A stretch of 64,000 bases of DNA from Psychrobacter immobilis (GTDB taxonomy: Bacteria; Pseudomonadota; Gammaproteobacteria; Pseudomonadales; Moraxellaceae), in assembly GCF_904846285.1 (NCBI RefSeq), contig NZ_CAJHAD010000014.1:17443-81442 (forward strand), written 5' to 3'. Below, one piece after another: positions 1 to 8,594 of the stretch. Each line of letters opens with the position of its first letter. Within the stretch, counting starts at the first letter, position 1. The position numbers were made by a program, and so were the translations under genes. The notes under the pieces are model-generated. The model was given only the letters and a program-made list of their open reading frames with translations, did no database searches and was not told the DNA's origin.

Positions 1-1009
1 AGCGATCGACGCGTGAGATAAACCCTTCTTCAAAAAGCCGCTGCGCCATATGGTCAACTTGCTGCACCGTATCATAAGCATCCTCACGTAAATAAGCGGC
101 AATAATCGCTAATTGTGCCTTAAAATAACGCTCAATTAAGGTGTTATAAAGCTCGTTGGTATCCAGTATGCTATCGGCGACGGCTTCTTGAGTGCGGGCA
201 GTAGAAGTGCCGGTTAATGCCGCTGTGCGTCCAGCGGTATAAATGGGCCATACCACTCCTAGACCTGCGCCCGTCGTTGAACCTGAGCGCTTTAAGTTGT
301 AATTATCTGGGATACGGTCACCGACCAACTCACCAAAATCCGGTAAATCTTCTATGTTTATGGGTGGGTCGATATTATCAACGCTACTATTCACATCATT
401 GATAATGCCCGTTTTAATCGACGATAAGTCAATATCGGCGTCTAAGTTATAAGCAGTGGCGGAGACACGTGCAAATACCAATGGATGATCAATGGTTTTT
501 AGCGCATCGGTTTCATATTCGCTGGCAGCAATCGCGGCTTGATTGGCGGCGATTTTTGGTGAAACTTGCAATAAAATATTTTGCGCTTGCTCAAGACTGA
601 GAAGGCTAGACACTTCTAAGGTATAACTGTTATCAATGCTTTTATGGGTGATGGGGTCAATAAGGGTGCTTAAAGCGATATTGGGCTTTGCTTTATCTAA
701 CTCTATATTAGGCGGCGCTGCTTTCTTTTTTATAATACTTTTTTGTGTAGGGTTTTTATAGGTTTGAGTCTGAGTTATTTGAGTGCCACTTCTTTGAATT
801 GTATTATTTTGAGTACTATTCTTTTGAGTAATATTGTCTTGAAGGCTACTTGGAGTATCCGCGTCAATAATTTGCGTCACTACAACGGGCGCTACTTCAT
901 TTTCTGGCGTGATAATATCATCATTGGCGTTAGCGCAGTGAGACGTGGCTAAGCCCATGAGCGTAGCCGTCATCACAGCAGTAGACAGAGTCGATAAAGC
1001 AAATTTCAT
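1..1009 (-). CDS. TolC-family outer membrane efflux protein, N-terminal 336 residues (3' end outside window)
   Basis: The reading frame starts with ATG at 1009 on the minus strand and stays open to the window edge, so only the first 336 codons are present. A signal peptide (MKFALSTLSTAVMTA, cleaved near the Ala-Asn-Ala at about 26-28) precedes a Thr/Gln-rich low-complexity stretch (about residues 55-95, many TQ pairs) and then a TolC-like helical region beginning LSLEQAQNILLQVSP. The strand segment VVWPIYTAGRTAALTG and the later LFEEGFISR are typical of outer membrane efflux proteins. The expected role is the trimeric outer membrane duct of an RND/ABC export or type I secretion system. No partner pump gene is visible, and the linker before the TolC domain is longer than usual. 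The family call is fairly secure; the substrate is unknown. Confidence 0.75.
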   Translation of the reverse strand, partial: MKFALSTLSTAVMTATLMGLATSHCANANDDIITPENEVAPVVVTQIIDADTPSSLQDNITQKNSTQNNTIQRSGTQITQTQTYKNPTQKSIIKKKAAPPNIELDKAKPNIALSTLIDPITHKSIDNSYTLEVSSLLSLEQAQNILLQVSPKIAANQAAIAASEYETDALKTIDHPLVFARVSATAYNLDADIDLSSIKTGIINDVNSSVDNIDPPINIEDLPDFGELVGDRIPDNYNLKRSGSTTGAGLGVVWPIYTAGRTAALTGTSTARTQEAVADSILDTNELYNTLIERYFKAQLAIIAAYLREDAYDTVQQVDHMAQRLFEEGFISRVDR

Positions 1010-1427
1010 AAGTCACATAAGCCATTAATTAGAATGCAATGTGTTTCGAGCACAAAGTATTTAGAACGCAAAGTGTTTTGAAGATAGTCAAACAGGGCGA
1101 TATTATAGACTATTAATAGAAAGCAAAAATTGGTTATTCATAACAAAGCGTACACTGTAGTGCCACAATAGTGACGGGTCAATGCTCACTATTCGCTTAT
1201 TTTACGTTGAATGAGTGGGGCTTTTATGTTAAGTGTTTAACTTTAAGCCAGATAATAGCACTGTTTATGGGTGAGGGTTTATGGATGAGTGACTAAAGGT
1301 TGCTTAAATAGTAAATTGCTTAAGATAAACAAAAGTACTGGTCATAAATAGATAGCGATAACAGCACATGAATCAAACAAGCGCATAAAAACCAAGAAAA
1401 AACATTATATAAAATAGGATGTGAGTG
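1010..1427. other. Divergent intergenic region, TolC-like gene / glpK
   Basis: This 418-bp AT-rich stretch separates two divergently transcribed genes and must hold both promoters. I see no convincing RNA, open frame or long inverted repeat. An AGGA at 1416-1419 is the ribosome binding site for glpK. Confidence 0.5.
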
Positions 1428-3020
1428 ATGGCTGGATATATTTTAGCGCTAGATCAAGGTACGACGTCGAGTCGGGCGATACTGTATGACGACCATGCCC
1501 GCCCGATTAAAATGGCGCAGCAGCCGACAACTTTAAAAACTCCGCAGGCAAGTTTTGTCGAGCAAGATGCGCAGCAGATTTGGCAAACGCAGATTAGCTG
1601 TGCCCATGATGTGATTAATCAGGCAGGGCTGCTGGCAACCGATGTTACCAGTATTGCGATTACCAATCAGCGTGAGTCTATCGTGATGTGGGACAAGCAA
1701 ACGGGTAAACCGCTAGCGCCTGCTATTATTTGGCAAGACCGCCGTACCGCCAGCTATTGTAAAACGCTTGCTGCAGAAAGCGCGGGCGCTAAGACCGATA
1801 ATAACCATGATGACATGGCAAGTGAAGTGCAGCGTATCACAGGATTACGTTTGAACCCTTACTTTAGCGCCAGTAAAATCGCGTGGTTGTTAGAAAACGA
1901 TCCTAAATTAAGAGTACGCGCCAATAAAGGGGAAATCGCTGTCGGCACTATAGATAGCTGGCTTATTTATAATTTAACCGGCGGCGAGCATGTGATCGAT
2001 GTGACCAATGCTTGTCGTACCTTATTGTATGATATCCATAAACTGGCATGGTCGGAGGAGTTATGTACCTGCTTTGGTGTACCAATGAATATATTGCCCA
2101 AGGTACTGCCATCTGATGGCGATTTTGGTAAAACCAAAAAAGGATTATTTGCCAAACAAATTCCTATTCAGGCGGTATTAGGCGACCAGCAGGCAGCACT
2201 GTTTGGGCAAGGCTGCCTTGATGCAGGCATGGCAAAAAATACCTATGGAACCGGCTGTTTTATGCTGATGAATATTGGTGAAAAGCCAAAACTGAGCGAG
2301 CATAAGCTATTAACTACTATTGCTTGGCAACGCAAATCAACGCCAACTCGTCCAGAAAATCTATCCTTTGATCAAATTGTCCAGTCTGGTAGACGTATGC
2401 TACAGCCGCCTAAAAGAGAAGTCACTTATGCCTTAGAGGGCAGTGTGTTTATGGCGGGCGCTATCGTGCAGTGGTTGCGTGATAATCTCGGTATGATTCA
2501 ACAAAGTAGTGAGGTTGAGAGCTTAGCGCGGCAAGTAGATAGCAGTGAAGAGGTGGTCTTATTGCCGGCCTTTACAGGACTTGGCGCCCCTTATTGGCGC
2601 TCCGATATCAGTGCTAGTATTACGGGTATGAGCCGCGGTACCACCAAAGCCCATATTGCGCGCGCGGCATTGGAAGCGGTGGCGTATCAGACGTACGATG
2701 TTCTTATTGCCATGCAAAAAGACAGTCCTCATCCATTGACTGAGCTAAGAGTCGATGGCGGCGCAGCTAACAATGACTTACTCATGCAGTTTCAAGCCGA
2801 CTTATTAGGCGTACCGGTGTTGCGCCCCAAAGACACAGAAATCACTGCTAAAGGTGCGGCTTTATTGGCAGGATTGAAAACCGGTCTATACGATGAATCA
2901 ATAATGCAAGCGTCATGGCAAGTTGAGCGGATTTTTGAGCCTAAAATGTCTGCCGATAGACGTCAGCAGCACCTTAATAAGTGGCAACGAGCCATCGATA
3001 GAGCATTAAAAGTGATGTAA
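1428..3020 (+). CDS. glpK: Glycerol kinase
   Basis: ATP:glycerol 3-phosphotransferase, which traps glycerol in the cytoplasm as glycerol-3-phosphate for phospholipid synthesis or glycolysis. FGGY-kinase fold. The N-terminal phosphate-binding DQGTTSSR is at about residues 9-16, ITNQRES at about 83, WQDRRT at about 105 and GDQQAALFGQ at about 255. The C-terminal RVDGGAANNDLLMQFQ is the second FGGY signature region. The length (530 aa) is slightly above the usual 500 because of a Ser/Pro/Arg-rich insertion around residues 305-330 after the TYGTGCF motif. An in-frame GTG lies one codon upstream (1425), but ATG 1428 is better spaced from AGGA. No glpF or glpD is adjacent. The identification is firm. 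Confidence 0.95.
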   Translation: MAGYILALDQGTTSSRAILYDDHARPIKMAQQPTTLKTPQASFVEQDAQQIWQTQISCAHDVINQAGLLATDVTSIAITNQRESIVMWDKQTGKPLAPAIIWQDRRTASYCKTLAAESAGAKTDNNHDDMASEVQRITGLRLNPYFSASKIAWLLENDPKLRVRANKGEIAVGTIDSWLIYNLTGGEHVIDVTNACRTLLYDIHKLAWSEELCTCFGVPMNILPKVLPSDGDFGKTKKGLFAKQIPIQAVLGDQQAALFGQGCLDAGMAKNTYGTGCFMLMNIGEKPKLSEHKLLTTIAWQRKSTPTRPENLSFDQIVQSGRRMLQPPKREVTYALEGSVFMAGAIVQWLRDNLGMIQQSSEVESLARQVDSSEEVVLLPAFTGLGAPYWRSDISASITGMSRGTTKAHIARAALEAVAYQTYDVLIAMQKDSPHPLTELRVDGGAANNDLLMQFQADLLGVPVLRPKDTEITAKGAALLAGLKTGLYDESIMQASWQVERIFEPKMSADRRQQHLNKWQRAIDRALKVM

Positions 3021-3300
3021 ATTTATAATTAAAATTTCTAAAGCACCATAGCAACTCAGTTAAAAATTACTCAAAATGCTCTACTGACCTACAAAATCGT
3101 GATAAGGATACAGGCTGTAACGTAAGGTAATCGTAATTCGGACAGAGTTTACATAACCTATCTATCTGTCGCTATTGATAAATTCCTATACTTTAGAGGA
3201 ATTAAGCAACACCGCTAATTTACAGTATTTAATTGTTGACTCATCAACGAATTAGCAATCAATAACTCTAATATATAACAAATAATTTAAGGATAATATT

Positions 3301-3981
3301 ATGAATAACGATGGACGTATTACAGACCCTAATAACCGTGTAGTTAATGACGATTATGTTGAAGTAGGTGATAGAGAGCGTATTATCGATGATAATGAAC
3401 GTCGATTAACTGGCACTGACCACGATATCAATGGCAATAGAATCGTTAGACATGAAAATGACAATATCATCGATGACCATGATGGTATCGATCGTACTGC
3501 CGTCAAGCATATGTCAAAAGAAAGTAAGCAAGATTTGAATGCTGATCCAATTACAGGTGAACCAGGTTCACATCCACTCGGTACAGGTATCGGTAGTCTT
3601 GGCGGTGCAGCAGCAGGTGCCGCAATTGGTACAATGGCAGGTCCACTTGGTACGTTAATCGGTGGTGCTATTGGTGCTATCGTTGGCGGCGGTGCAGGTC
3701 ATGCGGCAGCGGAAGCCATCGATCCGACACGTGAAGAAGCTTACTGGCGTGCAGAATATGCTAAGGCAGATTATTATCGTGAAGGTCATGACTTTGACCG
3801 CGATTTACATCCAGCGTATGCTGTTGGTTATGCAAACCGCGCACGTTATCCAGCCGAGGCTCGTTTTGAAGACCACGAGTCAGATTTAGAGCGCTCATGG
3901 CATGAAGTAAAAGGTGAGTCGCGTCTAGAATGGAATGATGCCCGTCGCGCTTCACGTGATGCTTGGAACCGCTTATCATAA
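3301..3981 (+). CDS. Glycine-zipper domain protein
   Basis: A 226-aa protein without signal peptide. The N-terminal 85 residues are very rich in Asp, Asn, Arg and Ile (NDG, DDN, DHD patterns). Residues about 98-138 form a Gly/Ala-rich glycine zipper (repeated GxxxG within GAAAGAAIGTMAGPLGTLIG) that could insert in or associate with a membrane. The C-terminal third is acidic/aromatic (EEAYWRAEYAKADYYREGHD and LERSWHEVKGESRLEW). The AAGGAT at 3291-3296 gives a clear ribosome binding site. Similar zipper proteins occur in gammaproteobacteria as uncharacterised or stress-linked proteins; the function here is not known. It is monocistronic, with a terminator about 215 bp downstream. Confidence 0.75.
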   Translation: MNNDGRITDPNNRVVNDDYVEVGDRERIIDDNERRLTGTDHDINGNRIVRHENDNIIDDHDGIDRTAVKHMSKESKQDLNADPITGEPGSHPLGTGIGSLGGAAAGAAIGTMAGPLGTLIGGAIGAIVGGGAGHAAAEAIDPTREEAYWRAEYAKADYYREGHDFDRDLHPAYAVGYANRARYPAEARFEDHESDLERSWHEVKGESRLEWNDARRASRDAWNRLS

Positions 3982-4195
3982 TAGTACTCTAGGCTCACAA
4001 AACACGACGATAGCCAATAAAAGTAATAATGAATAACCTGATATTTTTTAATTCTGATAGTTAAGGTTAATTAATGGTGTATTTAATATGAGTAAGCAAA
4101 CAATACAAAAGCTTACTCTCTCATTACTAGAGTTAGTCGGATTGTAGAGCTTATTCTACTAACGGCTAAAACAAGTCTGTTTTATGTTATTTTAA

Positions 4196-4227
4196 AGCTT
4201 CCAAAGATTCCTTTGGAGGCTTTTTTA
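4196..4227 (+). terminator. Rho-independent terminator after the glycine-zipper gene
   Basis: A 10-bp stem, GCTTCCAAAG at 4197-4206 with CTTTGGAGGC at 4211-4220 (one G-T pair) and a 4-nt loop, is followed by TTTTTT. It lies about 215 bp past the preceding stop, so the transcript has a long 3' UTR. Confidence 0.75.
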
Positions 4228-4297
4228 ATGTATATTGTTATATATGAATATATGGTGATAAAAGACAGTTATTAAAAATAATAATAATAGGCGATTT

Positions 4298-5326
4298 ATG
4301 ATTAATGATGTGCAAGGTAGTGCTTCTAAACAATTTTATATAGCAACTGCCAATTTACTAAATTTTGCCAATCCTAATCGAATTTATTACGAAAACGCAC
4401 CTGCTTATACTAACAAAGAATACGACCATAAGCTGCGCGGCCTTACCGATTTATTGGCAAAGGCACATGCTGATATCATTGCTGTGCAAGAAGTATGGGA
4501 TAGCAATGCGCTCGAAGCATTAGCGCTATCATTGGGATTTGAGCCTAAGCATGTAGTGATTCCGCTGGCAAGCAACGATAGTGCAAGTCCTTATACCCAA
4601 GGAAAGGGCGCGCAAAATACACCAGCCGTCGGTATTATCACTCGCTTTGAACAGTTAGAAAGCACCTTGCTAGAAGAGATAGAGCCAAAAGCGATCATTG
4701 ACATTCCTGATATTGGACCTTATCAGCGCTTTAATCGCCCACCGCTCATATTACGAGTGAACGCTTATGGGCAGCCGATTACTATTATTACCGCGCATTT
4801 AAAAAGCAAACGGGCTTTTTTCTTACGCGATGAAAATGGTCACTTATTAGAAGATATGGACGATCCAAACATTCGCATTCGTGCCAAGCTGCGTAGTTTA
4901 TGTATGCGCGCTGCAGAAGCCGCCTCTATTCGTATTTCTATCATTGAACGCTTGCATCATACTCGTGAGCCATTGATCTTGTTAGGTGATATGAACGATG
5001 TCACCGGTAGCGTTACCACTCAATTTATGACCGAAACTGGCGAAGTCAATTATGATAAGAGTATGCGTGACGTAGCATTGTTTGATGCTGCTCGTATCCA
5101 AGCCCGTTATGGTTGGATGAAAGATGTGGCGTATACCCATATTTATCAGGGTATGCCAGAAGTGATTGATCAGTTATTTGTTTCAGAAGAATTTTTGCCT
5201 GATAGTAAGTTTTCGCTCGGTCATGTTGAGCGAGTTGACTATTTTAATGACCATTTGAAGTGGGATTATGCCGATAGAGTCACTGATCATGGTATTATAC
5301 GAGCGAAAATAAAACTTCACAATTAA
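4298..5326 (+). CDS. Endonuclease/exonuclease/phosphatase-family protein
   Basis: A 342-aa cytoplasmic-looking protein with the DNase I-like metal-dependent hydrolase fold. The catalytic elements are visible in order: N-terminal ATANLLNF, the metal-binding Glu in IIAVQEVWD (about 66), ITAHLKSKR with the catalytic His (about 165), LLGDMNDV (about 228-235) and the C-terminal VTDHGIIRAK with the Asp-His pair. The family includes nucleases, inositol phosphatases and sphingomyelinases; the substrate cannot be assigned from sequence. It is transcribed alone, between a terminator upstream and the TetR gene downstream. Confidence 0.8.
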   Translation: MINDVQGSASKQFYIATANLLNFANPNRIYYENAPAYTNKEYDHKLRGLTDLLAKAHADIIAVQEVWDSNALEALALSLGFEPKHVVIPLASNDSASPYTQGKGAQNTPAVGIITRFEQLESTLLEEIEPKAIIDIPDIGPYQRFNRPPLILRVNAYGQPITIITAHLKSKRAFFLRDENGHLLEDMDDPNIRIRAKLRSLCMRAAEAASIRISIIERLHHTREPLILLGDMNDVTGSVTTQFMTETGEVNYDKSMRDVALFDAARIQARYGWMKDVAYTHIYQGMPEVIDQLFVSEEFLPDSKFSLGHVERVDYFNDHLKWDYADRVTDHGIIRAKIKLHN

Positions 5327-5538
5327 ACCCATTTTTTGCGTAGTTAGTGGATTATTTTTAACCTATTCATGTCCCTTGCTTGACTGTGTACAAGCGTTTA
5401 TCATGCCTCTTCATTGAGTATAGTAGTGGTGCTATTGACCCAAATTACCGGTTGATAGAATGTTCTTAGATTTAGGACAGATGCTATCCGATGAAGACTA
5501 TATTTATAAAGATGGGGCGTAACATTAAGAGATTTATC

Positions 5539-6231
5539 ATGAGTGAAAGTAAAGACGACAAAATTGAAGATGTGTTGGTAGATTCGGAGCTAGCAAAAAA
5601 GCTGGTGCCTAATAAATTTAAGTTTACCAGTCAGCAAGGTCGCGCACGCCGTCAAAAGCTATTGATGGGCGCGAAAAAATTGAGTGAAACTCAAGCGATT
5701 AACGATATTACCTTGGCTGCTGTTTGTGAAGAAGCAGGTATTCCAAGAGCTTCTGCTTATCATTTCTTTCCAAACATCGAAGCGATATTTTTAGCATTGC
5801 GTTTTTTAAATGCCATCGACATCTTAGAAGTACTTACCACTGTTGAAACCGTTGATTATGACAGATGGCAAGCTTATTTGACCGCACTGATTGAGCGTTG
5901 CGTACAAATATTTGATGAAGATCAAACCAAAGCCAAATTGATTTATGACACCAATACGCCTGATTTTGAAGGTGACAGTTATGGTGAGCATATGGACAAT
6001 CAAGTGGTGCAATTGGTTTATAAACGCCTATCAGAGCGTTATGAGATGCCGAAATTTGAAGATATTCAAGATGTATTATTGATTACCTTTAGCATTATCA
6101 ATGCCATTTTTACGGTTTCTTACCGCCGTCATCAAAGCATTACCGATAAGTATTTACAAGAAGCCAATACCGCATCTATCGCTTATCTGCGCTGCTACTT
6201 ACCAGAAAAATTACCGCGTAAAAATCGCTAA
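5539..6231 (+). CDS. TetR/AcrR-family transcriptional regulator
   Basis: About 230 aa. The N-terminal helix-turn-helix (DITLAAVCEEAGIPRASAYHFFPNIEAIF, given here only by its ends: DITLAAV to HFFPNIEAIF) at about residues 50-80 is the classic TetR DNA-binding unit. The remaining helices would form a ligand-binding and dimerisation domain. I prefer ATG 5539, preceded by AAGAGA about 7 nt away; an upstream in-frame ATG at 5491 would add 16 residues but is badly spaced from AGGA. No obvious target gene is adjacent and divergent, so the regulon is unknown. Confidence 0.8.
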   Translation: MSESKDDKIEDVLVDSELAKKLVPNKFKFTSQQGRARRQKLLMGAKKLSETQAINDITLAAVCEEAGIPRASAYHFFPNIEAIFLALRFLNAIDILEVLTTVETVDYDRWQAYLTALIERCVQIFDEDQTKAKLIYDTNTPDFEGDSYGEHMDNQVVQLVYKRLSERYEMPKFEDIQDVLLITFSIINAIFTVSYRRHQSITDKYLQEANTASIAYLRCYLPEKLPRKNR

Positions 6232-6286
6232 TTGTTAATCCCTATGAAATTAGCCTAGAATTTAAAATCAAATAACAGATATTATT

Positions 6287-6314
6287 AAAAAGCCGACATG
6301 ATGTCGGCTTTTTT
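6287..6314 (+). terminator. Rho-independent terminator after the TetR gene
   Basis: Perfect inverted repeat AGCCGACAT / ATGTCGGCT (6291-6309), flanked by an A run on the left and TTTTTT on the right. It can serve both the TetR gene and the convergent lipoprotein gene. Confidence 0.8.
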
Positions 6315-6369
6315 GCGCGTATTTATTAAACATTTATTTAGCTATCAAGGGCGATCGCCCCAAAAGCAT

Positions 6370-7152
6370 CTAATTTTTATCAATCGTTGTTAGCGCTTGA
6401 CCGTTACAAGTATCATCGCTTGAATCTAAAGGGGCGTATTCTTCATAATAACGCACGATAAGCGCTTCTAAAGCGACGTTCGCTTTTGAGTCGTGGGTGT
6501 TAACGAAAGCCTCGCGCGCTTGCTCAAGCCAGCGATCAGCCAACCGAAAGTGACTGTTTGATGATTTTGCGCCGCGCTCACACTGGTCGGTAGCTGCCCA
6601 TATTAATGACACTTCACTAAAGGCGATTTCGCGTGGCGCACTATTGATGCCGCCACTATCTTTAAGAGCGTTTAAAGCTGCCCATAAATCAGGTCGCATG
6701 AGCGCAGAAGTAGATGGAATGTCCTCTATAAGTTCAAGGTTTTCAACTTTATCATTTTTTAACGCTTGCAAGATATTTTCTGCTGTTTGGGCAGCTTCCA
6801 CGCCAGCGTCTGAACGACTATTCATACTGTCTTTATCAGTGGCATAGTTCAGCCAAGCCTGAGCTTTGTAAGCAAAATATTGTTGCCGCGCGCTCATGTT
6901 TTTTTGCTGATAAATTTGCAATTCGTTCAACATGCAATTCATAGCGCGCTGTTGGGCGCTTTGAGCTTTAGAAGAAGCTAAGGTTTCAGTATCGTTGCTG
7001 CTAAGACAGTAATCTGCTATCTTTAGTGTATTAACTTTTGGCGCAGCGCTTGGCGTTGATACACAAGAAACGGCTGATAGTAGTAACGCAGCTGATAACG
7101 CAGTATATAAAGGTTTTTTATAGTCAGCGGCTTGAGTGCTAGGGTGAGGCAT
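6370..7152 (-). CDS. Putative lipoprotein of unknown function
   Basis: 260 aa. The N-terminus has a hydrophobic stretch (ALSAALLLSAVSC) ending in a lipobox-like AVSC, so Cys30 is the probable lipidation site. The mature part is mostly helical and acidic, with four further Cys residues (CLSS, NCML, DQCERG, DTCNG) that could pair as disulfides in the periplasm. I do not recognise the family. The gene lies upstream (on the minus strand) of the convergent TetR terminator. Function unassigned. Confidence 0.65.
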   Translation of the reverse strand: MPHPSTQAADYKKPLYTALSAALLLSAVSCVSTPSAAPKVNTLKIADYCLSSNDTETLASSKAQSAQQRAMNCMLNELQIYQQKNMSARQQYFAYKAQAWLNYATDKDSMNSRSDAGVEAAQTAENILQALKNDKVENLELIEDIPSTSALMRPDLWAALNALKDSGGINSAPREIAFSEVSLIWAATDQCERGAKSSNSHFRLADRWLEQAREAFVNTHDSKANVALEALIVRYYEEYAPLDSSDDTCNGQALTTIDKN

Positions 7153-7299
7153 AAGAACAACCTTATAGTAAGGTAATAAGTATTAGAGGTTTGTATTTAA
7201 ACGGGTTAGTTATCATGGGATAAAAAATATCGCCCCGTTAATACAAAATTGCCGTAAGCATGGCTTACGACAATGAGAATAAATGAAAACTAGGAGGAA

Positions 7300-7425
7300 T
7301 TATAACGTAGAATTCGCGCTGAGCGGCTTATTTTTGCGTGAATCTTCGCGTTTGAATAAGTCTTCATCAAATTTGAAGCGCAATCTAAAGTAAGCATCTT
7401 CTATAGTAGTGTCGTTATAAAGGAT
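7300..7425 (-). pseudogene. C-terminal remnant of a decayed gene
   Basis: On the minus strand an open stretch of 41 codons without a start codon ends in TAA at 7302-7300. It reads AYFRLRFKFDEDLFK followed by a basic/polar tail, which looks like genuine protein rather than noise. An in-frame TAA (7428-7426) closes it upstream, directly after the end of the 7438-7902 gene. It may be the tail of a longer protein disrupted by frameshift or deletion. The parent family is not recognised. Confidence 0.35.
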
Positions 7426-7437
7426 TTAATACAGAAT

Positions 7438-7902
7438 TCAATTGACTGTCGTATTTAAAGATACATTAGCAGATTTTTTTGCAGGTAATAGTTTGATGTT
7501 CCAACGAATATAACGGTATTCAGCAAGAGGGGTTTTAGTGACTTTACCAGCTACTTGACGCATTAATGGTATATCTGCATAGTCTTTTCCATCGATACTA
7601 GCTTGGGCGCTAGCGGGATGTGCCTCACCAGTAAATGTCATGCTTGAAGGAATTGGCAAAGTGATAATTAAGTCATTTAAATCTTGTGCTAAGGTATTAG
7701 TGTAAGTAGCTTTGTATTCAATGATAGCACCAGTTGAAGCTGTTCTGACAGGTATATAAACTACTTTACCCTGCTGATCCTTAAATACTTCATTAGTGGT
7801 TAGCTCCATTTTTACTCCATTATTAGCATACGCCAGATTTAATGAAATTATAGATAATAGAGCTGCTGACAAAATAACCTTTAAAAATCTAAGGCACTTC
7901 AT
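7438..7902 (-). CDS. Small exported protein with a DUF11-like beta-sandwich
   Basis: 154 aa. A clear signal peptide (MKCLRFLKVILSAALLSIIS..., cleavage near AYA-NNG) precedes a domain with IIEYKATYTNTLAQDLNDL and a later VTKTPLAEYRYIRWNIKLL. This resembles the DUF11-type repeats of surface proteins, where a conserved asymmetric beta-sandwich carries a YxxxxxN motif. It is probably periplasmic or surface-exposed. An AAGGAAG sits just before the start. The coding remnant at 7300-7425 follows at once, so this could be the surviving N-terminal part of a larger protein. Confidence 0.6.
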   Translation of the reverse strand: MKCLRFLKVILSAALLSIISLNLAYANNGVKMELTTNEVFKDQQGKVVYIPVRTASTGAIIEYKATYTNTLAQDLNDLIITLPIPSSMTFTGEAHPASAQASIDGKDYADIPLMRQVAGKVTKTPLAEYRYIRWNIKLLPAKKSANVSLNTTVN

Positions 7903-8594
7903 AGTATATTTCTTCCTTAATTCTCATGTTGCTATCTACAAGCTGATTGAGCTTCAAATTGTCTATTACCATTGGTTATTATGTACTTTAAATACTGTAT
8001 TACTATTAGATGATATAGCGACTATATAATTTAAAGATTATGAGGTAATTCTAAGGAATATGCTATTTAATTATAAAGTGGATAATGTTTATAATTTTAT
8101 CTAATCAAAATATGTTTGAACACAGCCGTATGTTTATAGTTCTATTATAGCTCCTTTAGATTTTTATGAGTCAGCCGCTCTTAAACCTACAGTAGAGGCA
8201 TACCCTAATTAATTTGCCTACAATTATTCATTTAAAAACTAATCACTATTTATTTCAAAAATACTTGTCATATTGGCATTTCTCTATAGCTATAAACAAA
8301 CCCTCAATAAGTACCTATAATAGAGTGTCATTATCATTTGATAGTGAGAATCGCGTAGCGGATATCGTTTAATTTTACAACGATGTTTATATGTGCCTAT
8401 GCTAATCTACAGTGATACGATCTATTTAGAATTCTCTGTTATAACCATGAATGGCAATGCAATGCTTAGATGCAGCAAGGACGTTATAAGGAAAGCATCA
8501 AGTCAATCGATTGCTCATTAAAACACGTACCACACTCTGATTTAATAACACCCTGTCATCGTGCAGGGCTGACTGATAAAAAGGATTAATAAAG
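7903..8594. other. 692-bp AT-rich intergenic region upstream of aceE
   Basis: No supported gene on either strand; stops are dense in all frames. It must contain promoters for aceE (rightward) and for the small exported protein (leftward). At 8330-8353 there is a run of ATTATC and GATAGT/GAGAAT hexamers that loosely resembles a Fur box, but no iron gene follows. The AAGGA at 8580-8584 is the aceE ribosome binding site. The length is unusual for this otherwise compact window. Confidence 0.45.

Noticed and set aside
7796..8029. Plus-strand 77-codon frame upstream of aceE
   Set aside because: Overlaps the signal-peptide region of the minus-strand exported protein and shows no ribosome binding site or protein-like composition.
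8330..8353. Fur box
   Set aside because: Hexamers are only loosely matched and no iron-related gene follows; kept only as a remark in the gap entry.
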